Of a stretch of 64,000 nucleotides of DNA, positions 16,248 through 23,226 are shown in pieces. This DNA comes from 20CM-2-55-15 sp963738025 (GTDB lineage Bacteria > Acidobacteriota > Terriglobia > 20CM-2-55-15), in the NCBI GenBank assembly GCA_963738025.1, contig CAVTWA010000031.1, forward strand, positions 372,001-436,000. The letters are read 5' to 3'. The notes below the pieces were generated by a model. That model was not told where the DNA came from and made no database searches. It worked only from the letters and a program-made list of their open reading frames with translations. Position 1 is the first letter of the stretch. Each line of letters begins with the position of its first letter. The translations under genes and the position numbers were made by a program.

Positions 16248-16720
16248 AAACAACGGAAAACAGATTAGCCACAAAAGGCACAAAGAGCACAAAAGGGATC
16301 GTAAAAACCCTTTTGTGCTTTTTGTGCCTTTTGTGGCTAATCCCCTTCGTTACAGGACAGGACAACTCGCGCACTGTCTGGGACGGCGTCTACAGCGAAA
16401 CTCAGGCAAAACGTGGCGAAGGTATCTTCGTGGATGCCTGTTCGAACTGCCACGGCCGGACTCTGGAGGGCGCCGACATGACGCCGCCGCTGACCGGCGG
16501 AGCCTTCCTGGCGAACTGGGATGGACTATCCCTGGGTGATTTGACCGACCGTATTCGAATCTCGATGCCGCTGGATCGTCCCGGCGCGTTGTCGCGGCAG
16601 GAGAACACGGACGTGGTCGCCTACATTTTGCGTTTCAATCAATTTCCTGCGGGGAAGGAAGAACTCCCTCGCGATACGCAAACGCTTAAACAAATTACCT
16701 TCAAGGCTTCCCGGCCATAA
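16244..16720 (+). CDS. Exported cytochrome c, partner of the PQQ dehydrogenase; signal peptide encoded by an inverted repeat
   Basis: The 158-residue protein has one haem-binding motif CSNCH near residue 68 and a methionine-containing C-terminal half (ISMPLDRPGALS) that could give the axial ligand. Its ATG overlaps the stop codon of the PQQ dehydrogenase, so it is the likely electron acceptor. The signal peptide is peculiar. The positively charged region (RLATKGTKSTKG) is encoded by the left arm of a 35-bp inverted repeat, and the hydrophobic core (LLCFLCLLWLI) by the right arm. The arms differ at only one base. The mature region starts around residue 39 after FVTGQ. Function is confident; the origin of the signal is discussed under findings. 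Confidence 0.9.
   Translation: MKTTENRLATKGTKSTKGIVKTLLCFLCLLWLIPFVTGQDNSRTVWDGVYSETQAKRGEGIFVDACSNCHGRTLEGADMTPPLTGGAFLANWDGLSLGDLTDRIRISMPLDRPGALSRQENTDVVAYILRFNQFPAGKEELPRDTQTLKQITFKASRP
16263..16342. repeat. 35-bp inverted repeat (CACAAA class) inside the cytochrome c coding sequence
   Basis: The left arm is 16263-16297 (starts GATTAGCCACAAAAGGCAC) and the right arm 16308-16342 (ends TGCCTTTTGTGGCTAATC), with a 10-base loop. The arms match except for one base. Related arms occur at 12307-12329, 21184-21366, 46422-46484 and at the end of the hairpin at 47606-47670. This copy is wholly coding, residues about 7 to 33 of the cytochrome. Confidence 0.95.
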
Positions 16721-16721
16721 T

Positions 16722-17798
16722 CTATTTCTTCACGTATCGCTTCAACGCACGCGGACCTACTTCCGCGCCATAAATATTGCCTTGAGCATCGGCGGCGACG
16801 CCCTCCGCAGCGCTGGTGCTCGGCGCCTTCTCGACGGGATCGGGGATGAAATAGTTGACCGAGCCGTCCTTCGCACTTCCGACACGAATGCCGCGCTTCC
16901 AACCATCGTGGTTTTTAGACACCGATTCCGATTCCGAGTCCGCCGCGTACAAGACGTCGTTCTTGTCGATGTAAAGCCCGCTTGGCCGGCTGAACTGCTT
17001 CCATTCGGCGATGTACTTGCCGTCCTGGTCGAAGATCTCGATTCGATTATTGTTGCGGTCTCCGACGAACAATCGTCCTTTGGAGTCCATGGCAAGGGCG
17101 TGCGGCTGATCGAAATCGCCGGGGGCAGTTCCGAGTTTGCCCCACGTTTTAATCAACTTTCCATCCCTGGAAAATTTGAGCACGCGGGCCGTCGACCCTG
17201 GAGTGCTGGTGTGTCCTTCTGAAACGAAGATGTCGCCATTGGGAGCGACGAGAACGTCATTGGGTTGAAAGAAGAATTCAGGTTCGCGTCCACCGCCGGC
17301 TGTTCCAAGCGTCATGAGCAGCTTCCCATCACGACTGAACTTGTAAACCTGGTGTCCTTTTTTGACCTCCGCAGCAGGCGTTGCGCCCGCATTACCGCGG
17401 CCTGCGCCTCCGCCCCCGCCGCCCGTGCAGGTGCAATCGGTAATCCACACGTTATCCTCGCGATCAATAAAGATCCCGTGGGGCGCAATCATGAGGCCGG
17501 ATCCGAAACTCTTGATCAGTTTGCCATTCTCATCGAAGTGCAACACAGGATCGAGCATCGAATCCTGGCATGAATTGGTGCCGCAGCGCTCGGCAACCCA
17601 GATGGATTTGCCGTCTCTATCGATCTCGACGGCACTCGTCGACCCCCAGGTTCGTCCCGCCGGCATTTTTGCCCAATCCGTCACCGTGTTGTAGGGATTC
17701 GGCAAGGAGTTCGTTGGTTTCACCTCATTCTGTGCGCCACTTGCCAGCGGTACTGCACAGAACACGGCCGCGGCAATGAATATCCGGATCTTTGTCAT
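16722..17798 (-). CDS. NHL beta-propeller, peptidyl-alpha-hydroxyglycine amidating lyase (PAL)-like, paralogue 1
   Basis: The exported protein of about 358 residues has a signal peptide ending in ASGAQ and six NHL blades. Blade sequences include APHGIFIDREDNVWITD, QPHALAMDSKGRLFVGD followed by RNNNRIEIFD, and a final blade AAEGVAADAQGNIYGAE. In PAL enzymes three histidines at the start of alternate blades bind zinc, and the DRxNxRI motif carries the active-site arginine. Here two histidines and the RI motif are kept, while the third histidine position reads E. A Gly-rich CTCTGGGGGG insertion follows blade two. ATG 17798 is preferred; a GTG at 17810 overlaps the stop of the upstream paralogue. 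It is convergent with the cytochrome c gene (one base apart). Confidence 0.75.
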   Translation of the reverse strand: MTKIRIFIAAAVFCAVPLASGAQNEVKPTNSLPNPYNTVTDWAKMPAGRTWGSTSAVEIDRDGKSIWVAERCGTNSCQDSMLDPVLHFDENGKLIKSFGSGLMIAPHGIFIDREDNVWITDCTCTGGGGGGAGRGNAGATPAAEVKKGHQVYKFSRDGKLLMTLGTAGGGREPEFFFQPNDVLVAPNGDIFVSEGHTSTPGSTARVLKFSRDGKLIKTWGKLGTAPGDFDQPHALAMDSKGRLFVGDRNNNRIEIFDQDGKYIAEWKQFSRPSGLYIDKNDVLYAADSESESVSKNHDGWKRGIRVGSAKDGSVNYFIPDPVEKAPSTSAAEGVAADAQGNIYGAEVGPRALKRYVKK

Positions 17799-17806
17799 GA
17801 CTTCCC

Positions 17807-19108
17807 TCACTTGGCACGCGGCCAGATCGTGCCCTGATCCTGCTTCGCTACCGTACCGATGCCCTTGTACAGAAATCGTTGTACACGCTGGCCACGATAG
17901 GTTTCAGTCGTATAGATGTTGCCTTTGGAGTCGGTTGCAATGCTATGGACCGCGTAAAACTGGCCCGGCTGCCGTCCTCCATCGCCGAAACTCGTCAGGA
18001 TTTCCAGCGAGTCCCGCAACATGATGTAGATTTTCTCGTTCGCGCCGTCGACCAGGTAGATGTACTTCTGCTGGGGATCGCGCGAAAAAGCGATGTCCCA
18101 GACAGACCCGTCGCCTAACGTGCGTTTCGCGACAAACACTTCCTTGACGAACGTACCGTCTTTCTTGAAAACCTGAATGCGATCGTTCACGCGATCGCAG
18201 ACGTAGACCAGACCGTCCTTGGACAGCTCCGCGCAATGAACGGGATTTCGAAATTGCTGGGCCGGCGGCGCATCCGGGTTGTAAGGTCCGAGATTGGTAT
18301 CTTCCGGTTTGTTACCGTAGGCGCCCCAATGCCGTTTGTATTTGCCCGTGTCGGCGTCATAGACAATAACCCGGTGGTTGCCATAGCCATCGGCGACATA
18401 GACCTCATTGGTGTCTTTATCGACAAAGATCTTCGCCGGCCGCCGCAGGTTTTCGATATCGTTGCTGCCTTTGCTCGCGCCGACCTTACCGATCTGCATC
18501 AGGAATTTTCCATCCTGAGTGAACTTCATGATCATGCTGTCGTGCGTGTATCCGATGACGGGTCCTGTTTGTCCTTCAGCCGGCGGAGCCCCCGTCGGAG
18601 CCTGCCCTCGAGCCGCTCCCCGGCCCGCGCCGCGGGGCGCCGCATTCGGATCGGTGCCAACGCCGTTTCCTCCGATCCAGACATAACCTTTGTAGTCGAT
18701 CGTGATCCCGTGATTGGAATCCGGCCATTCGTAGCCTTCTCCCGACGAGCCGCCCCAGTGGTGCAGCAGGTTCCCGGCCTGGTCGAATTCAAGGACTGCG
18801 GGCGCCGGCAAACAGCAGGATGCCTGGGGAGGATTCTTGGCGGCATAGATTTCCTTGTCTTCGAGGGATCCGGCGCGATGGATGATCCAGATGTGATCCT
18901 GAGCATCGGCGGAAACGCCGATCGTGTTGCCCATGACCCAATGATTGGGCAACGGCTTCGGCCACAACGGGTCGACCTCGAACATCGGCGCCTGAACTCC
19001 GGCCGCTTCCGCAACGACGCGGGTCGCCAGAATCCGTTCGCCGATTGCGAGCGAGACAAAAACCACGAAAAACGTCACACCGATCAACAGGTCACGTCTG
19101 CGCTTCAT
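17807..19108 (-). CDS. NHL beta-propeller, PAL-like, paralogue 2 (all three zinc-type histidines)
   Basis: The product has about 433 residues with an N-terminal signal anchor (MKRRRDLLIGVTFFVVFVSL) and a six-bladed NHL propeller. Features resemble peptidyl-alpha-hydroxyglycine lyase: DSNHGITIDYKGYVW, then VADGYGNHRVIVYD, RNPVHCAELSKDGLVYVCD with DRVNDRIQVF, and FYAVHSIATDSKGNIY. Histidines thus stand at the three expected blade starts, and the tyrosine of the DGYGNxR motif and arginine of DRxNxRI are kept. ATG 19108 has GGAGGTG upstream. The stop lies 9 bases before the ATG of paralogue 1, so the two form an operon. A role as a zinc lyase for hydroxylated N- or C-terminal groups is an inference; a scaffold propeller is the alternative. 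Confidence 0.75.
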   Translation of the reverse strand: MKRRRDLLIGVTFFVVFVSLAIGERILATRVVAEAAGVQAPMFEVDPLWPKPLPNHWVMGNTIGVSADAQDHIWIIHRAGSLEDKEIYAAKNPPQASCCLPAPAVLEFDQAGNLLHHWGGSSGEGYEWPDSNHGITIDYKGYVWIGGNGVGTDPNAAPRGAGRGAARGQAPTGAPPAEGQTGPVIGYTHDSMIMKFTQDGKFLMQIGKVGASKGSNDIENLRRPAKIFVDKDTNEVYVADGYGNHRVIVYDADTGKYKRHWGAYGNKPEDTNLGPYNPDAPPAQQFRNPVHCAELSKDGLVYVCDRVNDRIQVFKKDGTFVKEVFVAKRTLGDGSVWDIAFSRDPQQKYIYLVDGANEKIYIMLRDSLEILTSFGDGGRQPGQFYAVHSIATDSKGNIYTTETYRGQRVQRFLYKGIGTVAKQDQGTIWPRAK

Positions 19109-19598
19109 AATAAGCACCTCCACTTGGGGTTGGTTCGTAGGGTTCCTATATATGTCCCGGCAATGAGCGTCAAGTAAGAAAGAGGATGTTCTCGTCATCA
19201 CGTTAGAATGGGGGATGAAGATTGTGGCTGCAGAGTGGCGCCTTGCAAAGGTTTTGAGTTTAGTGGATGGCAAGTGAACCTGGTTTGGGTGTAAACGGTG
19301 TGGACCCGTCCCCGCTGAAGTTAGGCGGGGCGGTCTGTTCAAAGACGCGAAGCGACCTTATGGATATCCTCGAAGCGCTCCTTATGGATCGGTGCGCTAC
19401 GCGGATATCTAAAAGGATGCTACGCGACGTTGAACAGACCGCCCCAGCCCTCGCTTCGCGAAGGGCATCCCCGCCTAACTTAGGCGGGGACTATGCGCAC
19501 CGCTACATTGGTCCTTATCTTGGACAGCTCCAGTCTATGACCGCACGTATTTCGTGGATTCCAGGCAAAACGCGCGGGCCTGGGACGCAAGAAGCGGA
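19109..19598. repeat. Gene-free interval with a composite palindrome (19310-19489)
   Basis: No gene is apparent. A nested inverted repeat occupies 19310-19489. The inner arms GGGGCGGTCTGTTCAA (19327-19342) and TTGAACAGACCGCCCC (19430-19445) enclose a segment with GGATATCC/GGATATC motifs. Two GC hairpins sit outside them, at 19310-19330 and 19469-19489 (CCCCGCCTAACTTAGGCGGG type). The same GC hairpin recurs at 21236-21255, on the other side of murJ. The size and structure suggest a MITE relic. Confidence 0.6.
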
Positions 19599-21176
19599 AT
19601 GACGAAAACTTCTCCTCCAAAGACCGGCCGCTCGGCAATTTTTGTCGCAACCGGCATATTGTTGAGCCGTCTCGCCGGACTGTTTCGGCAGACACTGTTT
19701 AATCACTATTTCGGTTTATCGGCGCCGGCAGGCGCATTCACCGCCGCGATCCGGATACCGAATTTCCTCAATAACCTGTTTGGCGAAGGTGCCCTTTCGG
19801 CATCATTCATCCCTGTTTATGCCTCGCTGGTTGCTCGCGGCGAGCAGAAGGAGGCGGATCGGGTGGCGGGCGCCATCGCATCCGTCCTCGCATTGGGCGT
19901 CAGTGCGCTGGTTCTTCTGGGAGTCCTGGCAACTCCGGTCTTTATCGATGTCATCGCCCCGGGCTTCACGGGACCGACGCGCGATCTGACGATTGTTCTC
20001 GTCCGTATTCTGTTTCCCAGCGCAGGCCTGATGGTCATGTCGGCATGGTGTCTCGGCGTTTTGAACAGCCATCACCGCTTTCTTGTCTCCTATACGGCGC
20101 CCGTCGTATGGAACGCGGCAATGATCGGAACGCTGATCGCGTTCGGCCGCGAAGCCTCGCTACCGCGACTGGCAACGGTACTCGCGTGGGGTTCCGTTCT
20201 CGGCAGTTTTCTGATGTTTGCCGTGCAATTGCCGATTGTCCTGAAGCTCGCACCGGCGCTGCGCCTGGGCCTGGACACCACCTCGCAACACGTGCGCACC
20301 GTGGGCCGAAATTTTGCTCCTGCCTTTGTCAGTCGTGGCGTGGTGCAGCTGAGCGGATATATCGATATGTTCCTGGCGTCGTATCTGGGCCCGATCGCGG
20401 TGGCCGCGATGATGAGCGCGCAAACGATCGGTTTACTACCGGTCAGTCTGTTCGGGATGTCCGTATCGGCGGCCGAGCTCCCTGCGATGTCCGGCGATCT
20501 CGGCGTGGATCCGGACGGTACGGCCACATTGCGGAAACGGTTGAATGCGGGATTACGGCAAATTGCCTTTTTCGTTATTCCATCAGCGGTGGCATTTCTT
20601 GCAATAGGTGATGTGCTGGCCGCGGCGCTGTTCCAGACAGGACGGTTCACTCATGCCGACGCCGTTTACGTGTGGGCTATCCTGGCCGGCTCTGGAGTCG
20701 GACTGCTCGCATCAACGTTGGGGCGGCTATATTCATCAACGTATTGGGCGCTCCGGGACACGCGTACACCGCTGCGTTACGCCGTGGTACGGGTGACGTT
20801 GACCACCGTTCTGGGCTATCTGTTCGCGATTCCCCTGCCTCGCCTGCTGGGAATAAGCGCGATGTGGGGAGCGGCGGGACTCACCGCCTCGGCAGGCATT
20901 GCCGGGTGGTTTGAAATGTTGATGCTTCGCCGCACCCTGAATTCTCGAATCGGTCATACTGGCCTGCCTGCCGATTTCGTCGTCAAGATGTGGATCGCCG
21001 CATTGGCCGGAGCGGCCGCTGCCTGGGCGGTGAAGTGGAGTGCGCCGGCGATGAACCCACGTCTCACCGCAATTGCTGTCATAGGGCCGTACGGTCTGAT
21101 CTTTTTCGCGGTGACGCTTCTCCTGCGGGTGCCGGAAGCCTCAACCGCGCTCTCGAGAATCCGCCGCCGGCTCTAG
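19599..21176 (+). CDS. murJ: Lipid II flippase MurJ
   Basis: The 525-residue inner-membrane protein of the MOP superfamily moves lipid II across the membrane for peptidoglycan synthesis. About 13-14 hydrophobic segments are visible. The N-terminal signature ATGILLSRLAGLFRQTLFNHYFG is followed by FLNNLFGEGALSASFIPVY, both hallmark MurJ sequences; arginines R in SRLAGLFR are among the functionally important ones. ATG 19599 (MTKTSPPKTG) is chosen because the in-frame extension upstream lies in repeat-like intergenic sequence. The gene stands alone, flanked on both sides by palindromic elements. Confidence 0.95.
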   Translation: MTKTSPPKTGRSAIFVATGILLSRLAGLFRQTLFNHYFGLSAPAGAFTAAIRIPNFLNNLFGEGALSASFIPVYASLVARGEQKEADRVAGAIASVLALGVSALVLLGVLATPVFIDVIAPGFTGPTRDLTIVLVRILFPSAGLMVMSAWCLGVLNSHHRFLVSYTAPVVWNAAMIGTLIAFGREASLPRLATVLAWGSVLGSFLMFAVQLPIVLKLAPALRLGLDTTSQHVRTVGRNFAPAFVSRGVVQLSGYIDMFLASYLGPIAVAAMMSAQTIGLLPVSLFGMSVSAAELPAMSGDLGVDPDGTATLRKRLNAGLRQIAFFVIPSAVAFLAIGDVLAAALFQTGRFTHADAVYVWAILAGSGVGLLASTLGRLYSSTYWALRDTRTPLRYAVVRVTLTTVLGYLFAIPLPRLLGISAMWGAAGLTASAGIAGWFEMLMLRRTLNSRIGHTGLPADFVVKMWIAALAGAAAAWAVKWSAPAMNPRLTAIAVIGPYGLIFFAVTLLLRVPEASTALSRIRRRL

Positions 21177-21183
21177 ACTCCAC

Positions 21184-21366
21184 GAAGAGAATTCGCCACA
21201 AAAGGCTTAGCGCGGCTGTTGTGAGGGAGCGAAGTCCCCGCCTAAGTTAGGCGGGGATTGGACTCCCTCACTTTCACATCAAAACATTTAGGCACCACGC
21301 ACACGTCCTTCCGCTGTTTGGTTGCGGCGTAGCCGCGCTTGTTTCTTTTTGTGGCTAATTCTCTTC
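21184..21366. repeat. Nested 183-bp palindromic element downstream of murJ
   Basis: The outer arms GAAGAGAATTCGCCACAAAA (21184-21203) and TTTTGTGGCTAATTCTCTTC (about 21347-21366) differ at one position. Inside are AGCGCGGCT/AGCCGCGCT arms, then GTGAGGGAG (21221-21229) with CTCCCTCAC (21263-21271), and in the centre CCCCGCCTAA/TTAGGCGGGG. The concentric arms look like a non-autonomous element or one repeat inserted into another. The right outer arm runs into the 5' region of the small membrane protein gene. Confidence 0.75.
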
Positions 21367-21395
21367 GTTGGCTGTGCAGATGCAGCATCCACTGC

Positions 21396-21602
21396 GTGAA
21401 CAGTGTTCTCAAAATTATTGCATTATCCGTAGGCGTGACGGCCTTCGCGGTTCTGGCGATTTTCGGATTTGCGATCTGGGTATTTATTCCCCTGCTTCCG
21501 GCCATTGTCATATTCGGAATTGCAGTCTATACCGAGAGAAAGCGAAATTCGAACCGGCCACCGGCAGAGGAAACGAAGGAGGGGCCGCGCAAGGCAGCCT
21601 GA
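21396..21602 (+). CDS. Small membrane protein, two hydrophobic segments
   Basis: The product is a 68-residue protein with a hydrophobic stretch VLKIIALSVGVTAFAVLAIF and a second one ending FIPLLPAIVIFGIAVY, then a charged tail (TERKRNSNRPPAEETKEG). GTG 21396 is my start choice because it directly opens the first helix; an in-frame start upstream would translate the arm of the palindrome (FLFVAN). Function unknown. Moderate confidence because the ribosome-binding site is weak, but residue composition fits a real membrane protein. It ends one base before the stop of the convergent response regulator. Confidence 0.55.
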   Translation: MNSVLKIIALSVGVTAFAVLAIFGFAIWVFIPLLPAIVIFGIAVYTERKRNSNRPPAEETKEGPRKAA

Positions 21603-21603
21603 A

Positions 21604-22005
21604 TTACGGCTGGTTGTATTTCTGGCTCAATTCGGCGATGACCGAGATCAGGCGGTCCGGTTCAAACGGTTTCGGCATGTGCAATTGAAAGCCTGCAGAG
21701 AGGACCGTATCCCGGTCGATCGCCGTTGCGAAAGCAGTTAACGCGATTGCCGGCACGAGCTTCCCTTTGCCCCGGTCGCGGGCCCGAACACGCCCGATCA
21801 GGGTGTAGCCGTTGTAATCGGGCATTCCGATATCGGCAACGATGATATTTGGCCTGGATCGATCGTAAGCATTCAGTGCTTCCTGAACCGACGCCGTTGT
21901 CGTGACGAGGGCTCCTTGCGCTTCAAGAAGAACCTTCAGCAACTCACGAGTATCGTCATCGTCTTCTACTACGAGAATGCTGATGTCCTTGAGCCCGTCG
22001 TTCAT
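21604..22005 (-). CDS. Single-domain response regulator (CheY-like receiver)
   Basis: The 133-residue receiver domain has the acidic pocket VVEDDDD (residues 12-18), the phosphoacceptor D58 (IIVADIGMPDYNG), the T/A switch region (LTAFA) and the conserved lysine K112 in MPKPFEP. There is no output domain, so it must act by protein contact or through a separate kinase; no histidine kinase is adjacent. It is the last gene of a minus-strand group with the small Cys-rich protein and sufT upstream. Confidence 0.93.
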   Translation of the reverse strand: MNDGLKDISILVVEDDDDTRELLKVLLEAQGALVTTTASVQEALNAYDRSRPNIIVADIGMPDYNGYTLIGRVRARDRGKGKLVPAIALTAFATAIDRDTVLSAGFQLHMPKPFEPDRLISVIAELSQKYNQP

Positions 22006-22010
22006 ATTCC

Positions 22011-22277
22011 CTACTTACATTCAATGCTTTTGGGAGTCGTATGCGAACAGGCAATACTCTCGGTACGGCCCGAAGCCAGATCCGAACATGCGATGTCGAC
22101 CGCTGTTCTGACCGCTTCCTCCTGCGTGGTGCCGGCCGCTGGCTTGCACACCGTATTGCCGTGAAATTCGACGCAAACATCGCAGCTCACGCGCGCCAGT
22201 CCGGTCGCGGAATACACGATAAAACCGATCAGGGCAACGAATCCTACAACCACGAAAATTTTCCAGGTCTGAGTCAT
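22011..22277 (-). CDS. Small single-span membrane protein with conserved-looking cysteines
   Basis: This 88-residue protein has one N-terminal transmembrane helix (IFVVVGFVALIGFIVYSA), then a soluble domain with five cysteines (CDVCVEFHGNTVC, DIACSDL, SIACS, IECK). The pairwise spacing suggests disulfides outside the membrane or metal binding. Its ATG overlaps the sufT stop codon (TGATG at 22279-22275), so translation is coupled with sufT. I do not know the family. A link to Fe-S or metal homeostasis rests on this neighbour only. Confidence 0.7.
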   Translation of the reverse strand: MTQTWKIFVVVGFVALIGFIVYSATGLARVSCDVCVEFHGNTVCKPAAGTTQEEAVRTAVDIACSDLASGRTESIACSHTTPKSIECK

Positions 22278-22837
22278 CAGTGGATGCCAAGCAGTGTGCG
22301 GCCTTCAGGTGAGATCTTCTCAGCCGACCATGGCGGTTCCCACACGACCTGAACGTCAGCCTCGACGACACCGGGCAAATCGAGAAGTTTATTCCTGGCG
22401 TCCGCAGCGATTGAGCCTCCCATCCCACATCCCTGAGCCGTAAGCGTCATCTTAATGTCAATGCGGGAGCCGTCGGATAGCTGAGAAATCTGCATGTCAT
22501 AAATGAGGCCAAGGTCGACGATATTGACCGGGATTTCCGGGTCGAAGCAGGTCTTGAGCGCCTGCCACACCTCTTTTTCGAGCGCCTCGCCCGTAAGTGC
22601 CTGTCCCTGGGCCGCCGCGGCTTGCGGGCGGTTTTCTTTGCCAATCGCATCGGCATCGCGGTTCGAAAGACGGAACAGGCCGCCATAGCTTGGAACCATC
22701 AGGGTATAGGAACCGCCGAGCGACTGCGTGATCATGACTTCCGTTCCCTGTGGAAGCATGAGCGTGTGTCCCGCTGGAACCGCAACAACTTGACAGTCTC
22801 TCGTCAACTTAATTGGCTCATCCGTCTGATAACTCAT
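22277..22837 (-). CDS. sufT: Putative Fe-S cluster assembly protein SufT
   Basis: The protein has 186 residues, the usual SufT length. An N-terminal beta-rich domain (about 1-75) is followed by a DUF59/MIP18 domain (about 87-184). The DUF59 signature is visible as CFDPEIPVNIVDLGLIYD, with CGMGGSIAADARNKLLDLPGV and VWEPPWS downstream. SufT helps mature Fe-S proteins, especially aconitase-type and lipoyl synthase-type clients. It heads a three-gene minus-strand operon and is divergent from the small basic protein gene at 22970. A second DUF59 protein lies at 46911-47411. Confidence 0.9.
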   Translation of the reverse strand: MSYQTDEPIKLTRDCQVVAVPAGHTLMLPQGTEVMITQSLGGSYTLMVPSYGGLFRLSNRDADAIGKENRPQAAAAQGQALTGEALEKEVWQALKTCFDPEIPVNIVDLGLIYDMQISQLSDGSRIDIKMTLTAQGCGMGGSIAADARNKLLDLPGVVEADVQVVWEPPWSAEKISPEGRTLLGIH

Positions 22838-22969
22838 AGAATTCCCTCATTCCCATTATATGCCGGGCCGCAATTGTGGCACGGCAGCCAAATTGCACCC
22901 ATTGCATCAGGTGATCCAAGCACGTTAGTGTGGGAGTAGTGATTCCTTCCACGTTAGGAGGTTTTCCCC

Positions 22970-23161
22970 ATGGCGAAATGTCAAGTCCACAAGATCGATT
23001 TGGTGTCTTTTTGTCCGGCATGCCGCGGCTCAGTTCGTTCAAAGCGGAAGGCCGCGTCATCGCGGGCAAACGGCAGGTTAGGCGGGAGACCGCGAAAATC
23101 CGGGACCAGGCGCCGTGCAACAACGACGTCCAGGACGAGAACCCGGCGCGCGGCCCGTTAG
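22970..23161 (+). CDS. Small basic protein with CxxC and AT-hook-like motif
   Basis: The 63-residue, strongly basic protein contains CQVHKIDLVSFCPACRG, a possible zinc-binding C-x10-C-x2-C group, followed by GRLGGRPRKSG, which contains a GRPRK AT-hook core. The C-terminus is almost pure Arg/Thr/Ala. TAGGAGG stands upstream of the ATG, although the spacer of about nine bases is slightly long. The composition suggests nucleic-acid binding. Not recognised as a named family. Confidence 0.6.
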   Translation: MAKCQVHKIDLVSFCPACRGSVRSKRKAASSRANGRLGGRPRKSGTRRRATTTSRTRTRRAAR

Positions 23162-23226
23162 TAATTTATAATTCGAGCGTCGGGCTTCCGTCCGGATGGC
23201 TTCGGTATGGCCGCCAGGCGGCCTCC

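Noticed and set aside
19267..19602. Open frame between the NHL gene and murJ
   Set aside because: Lies in the composite palindrome; sequence is repeat-derived and has no ribosome-binding site.
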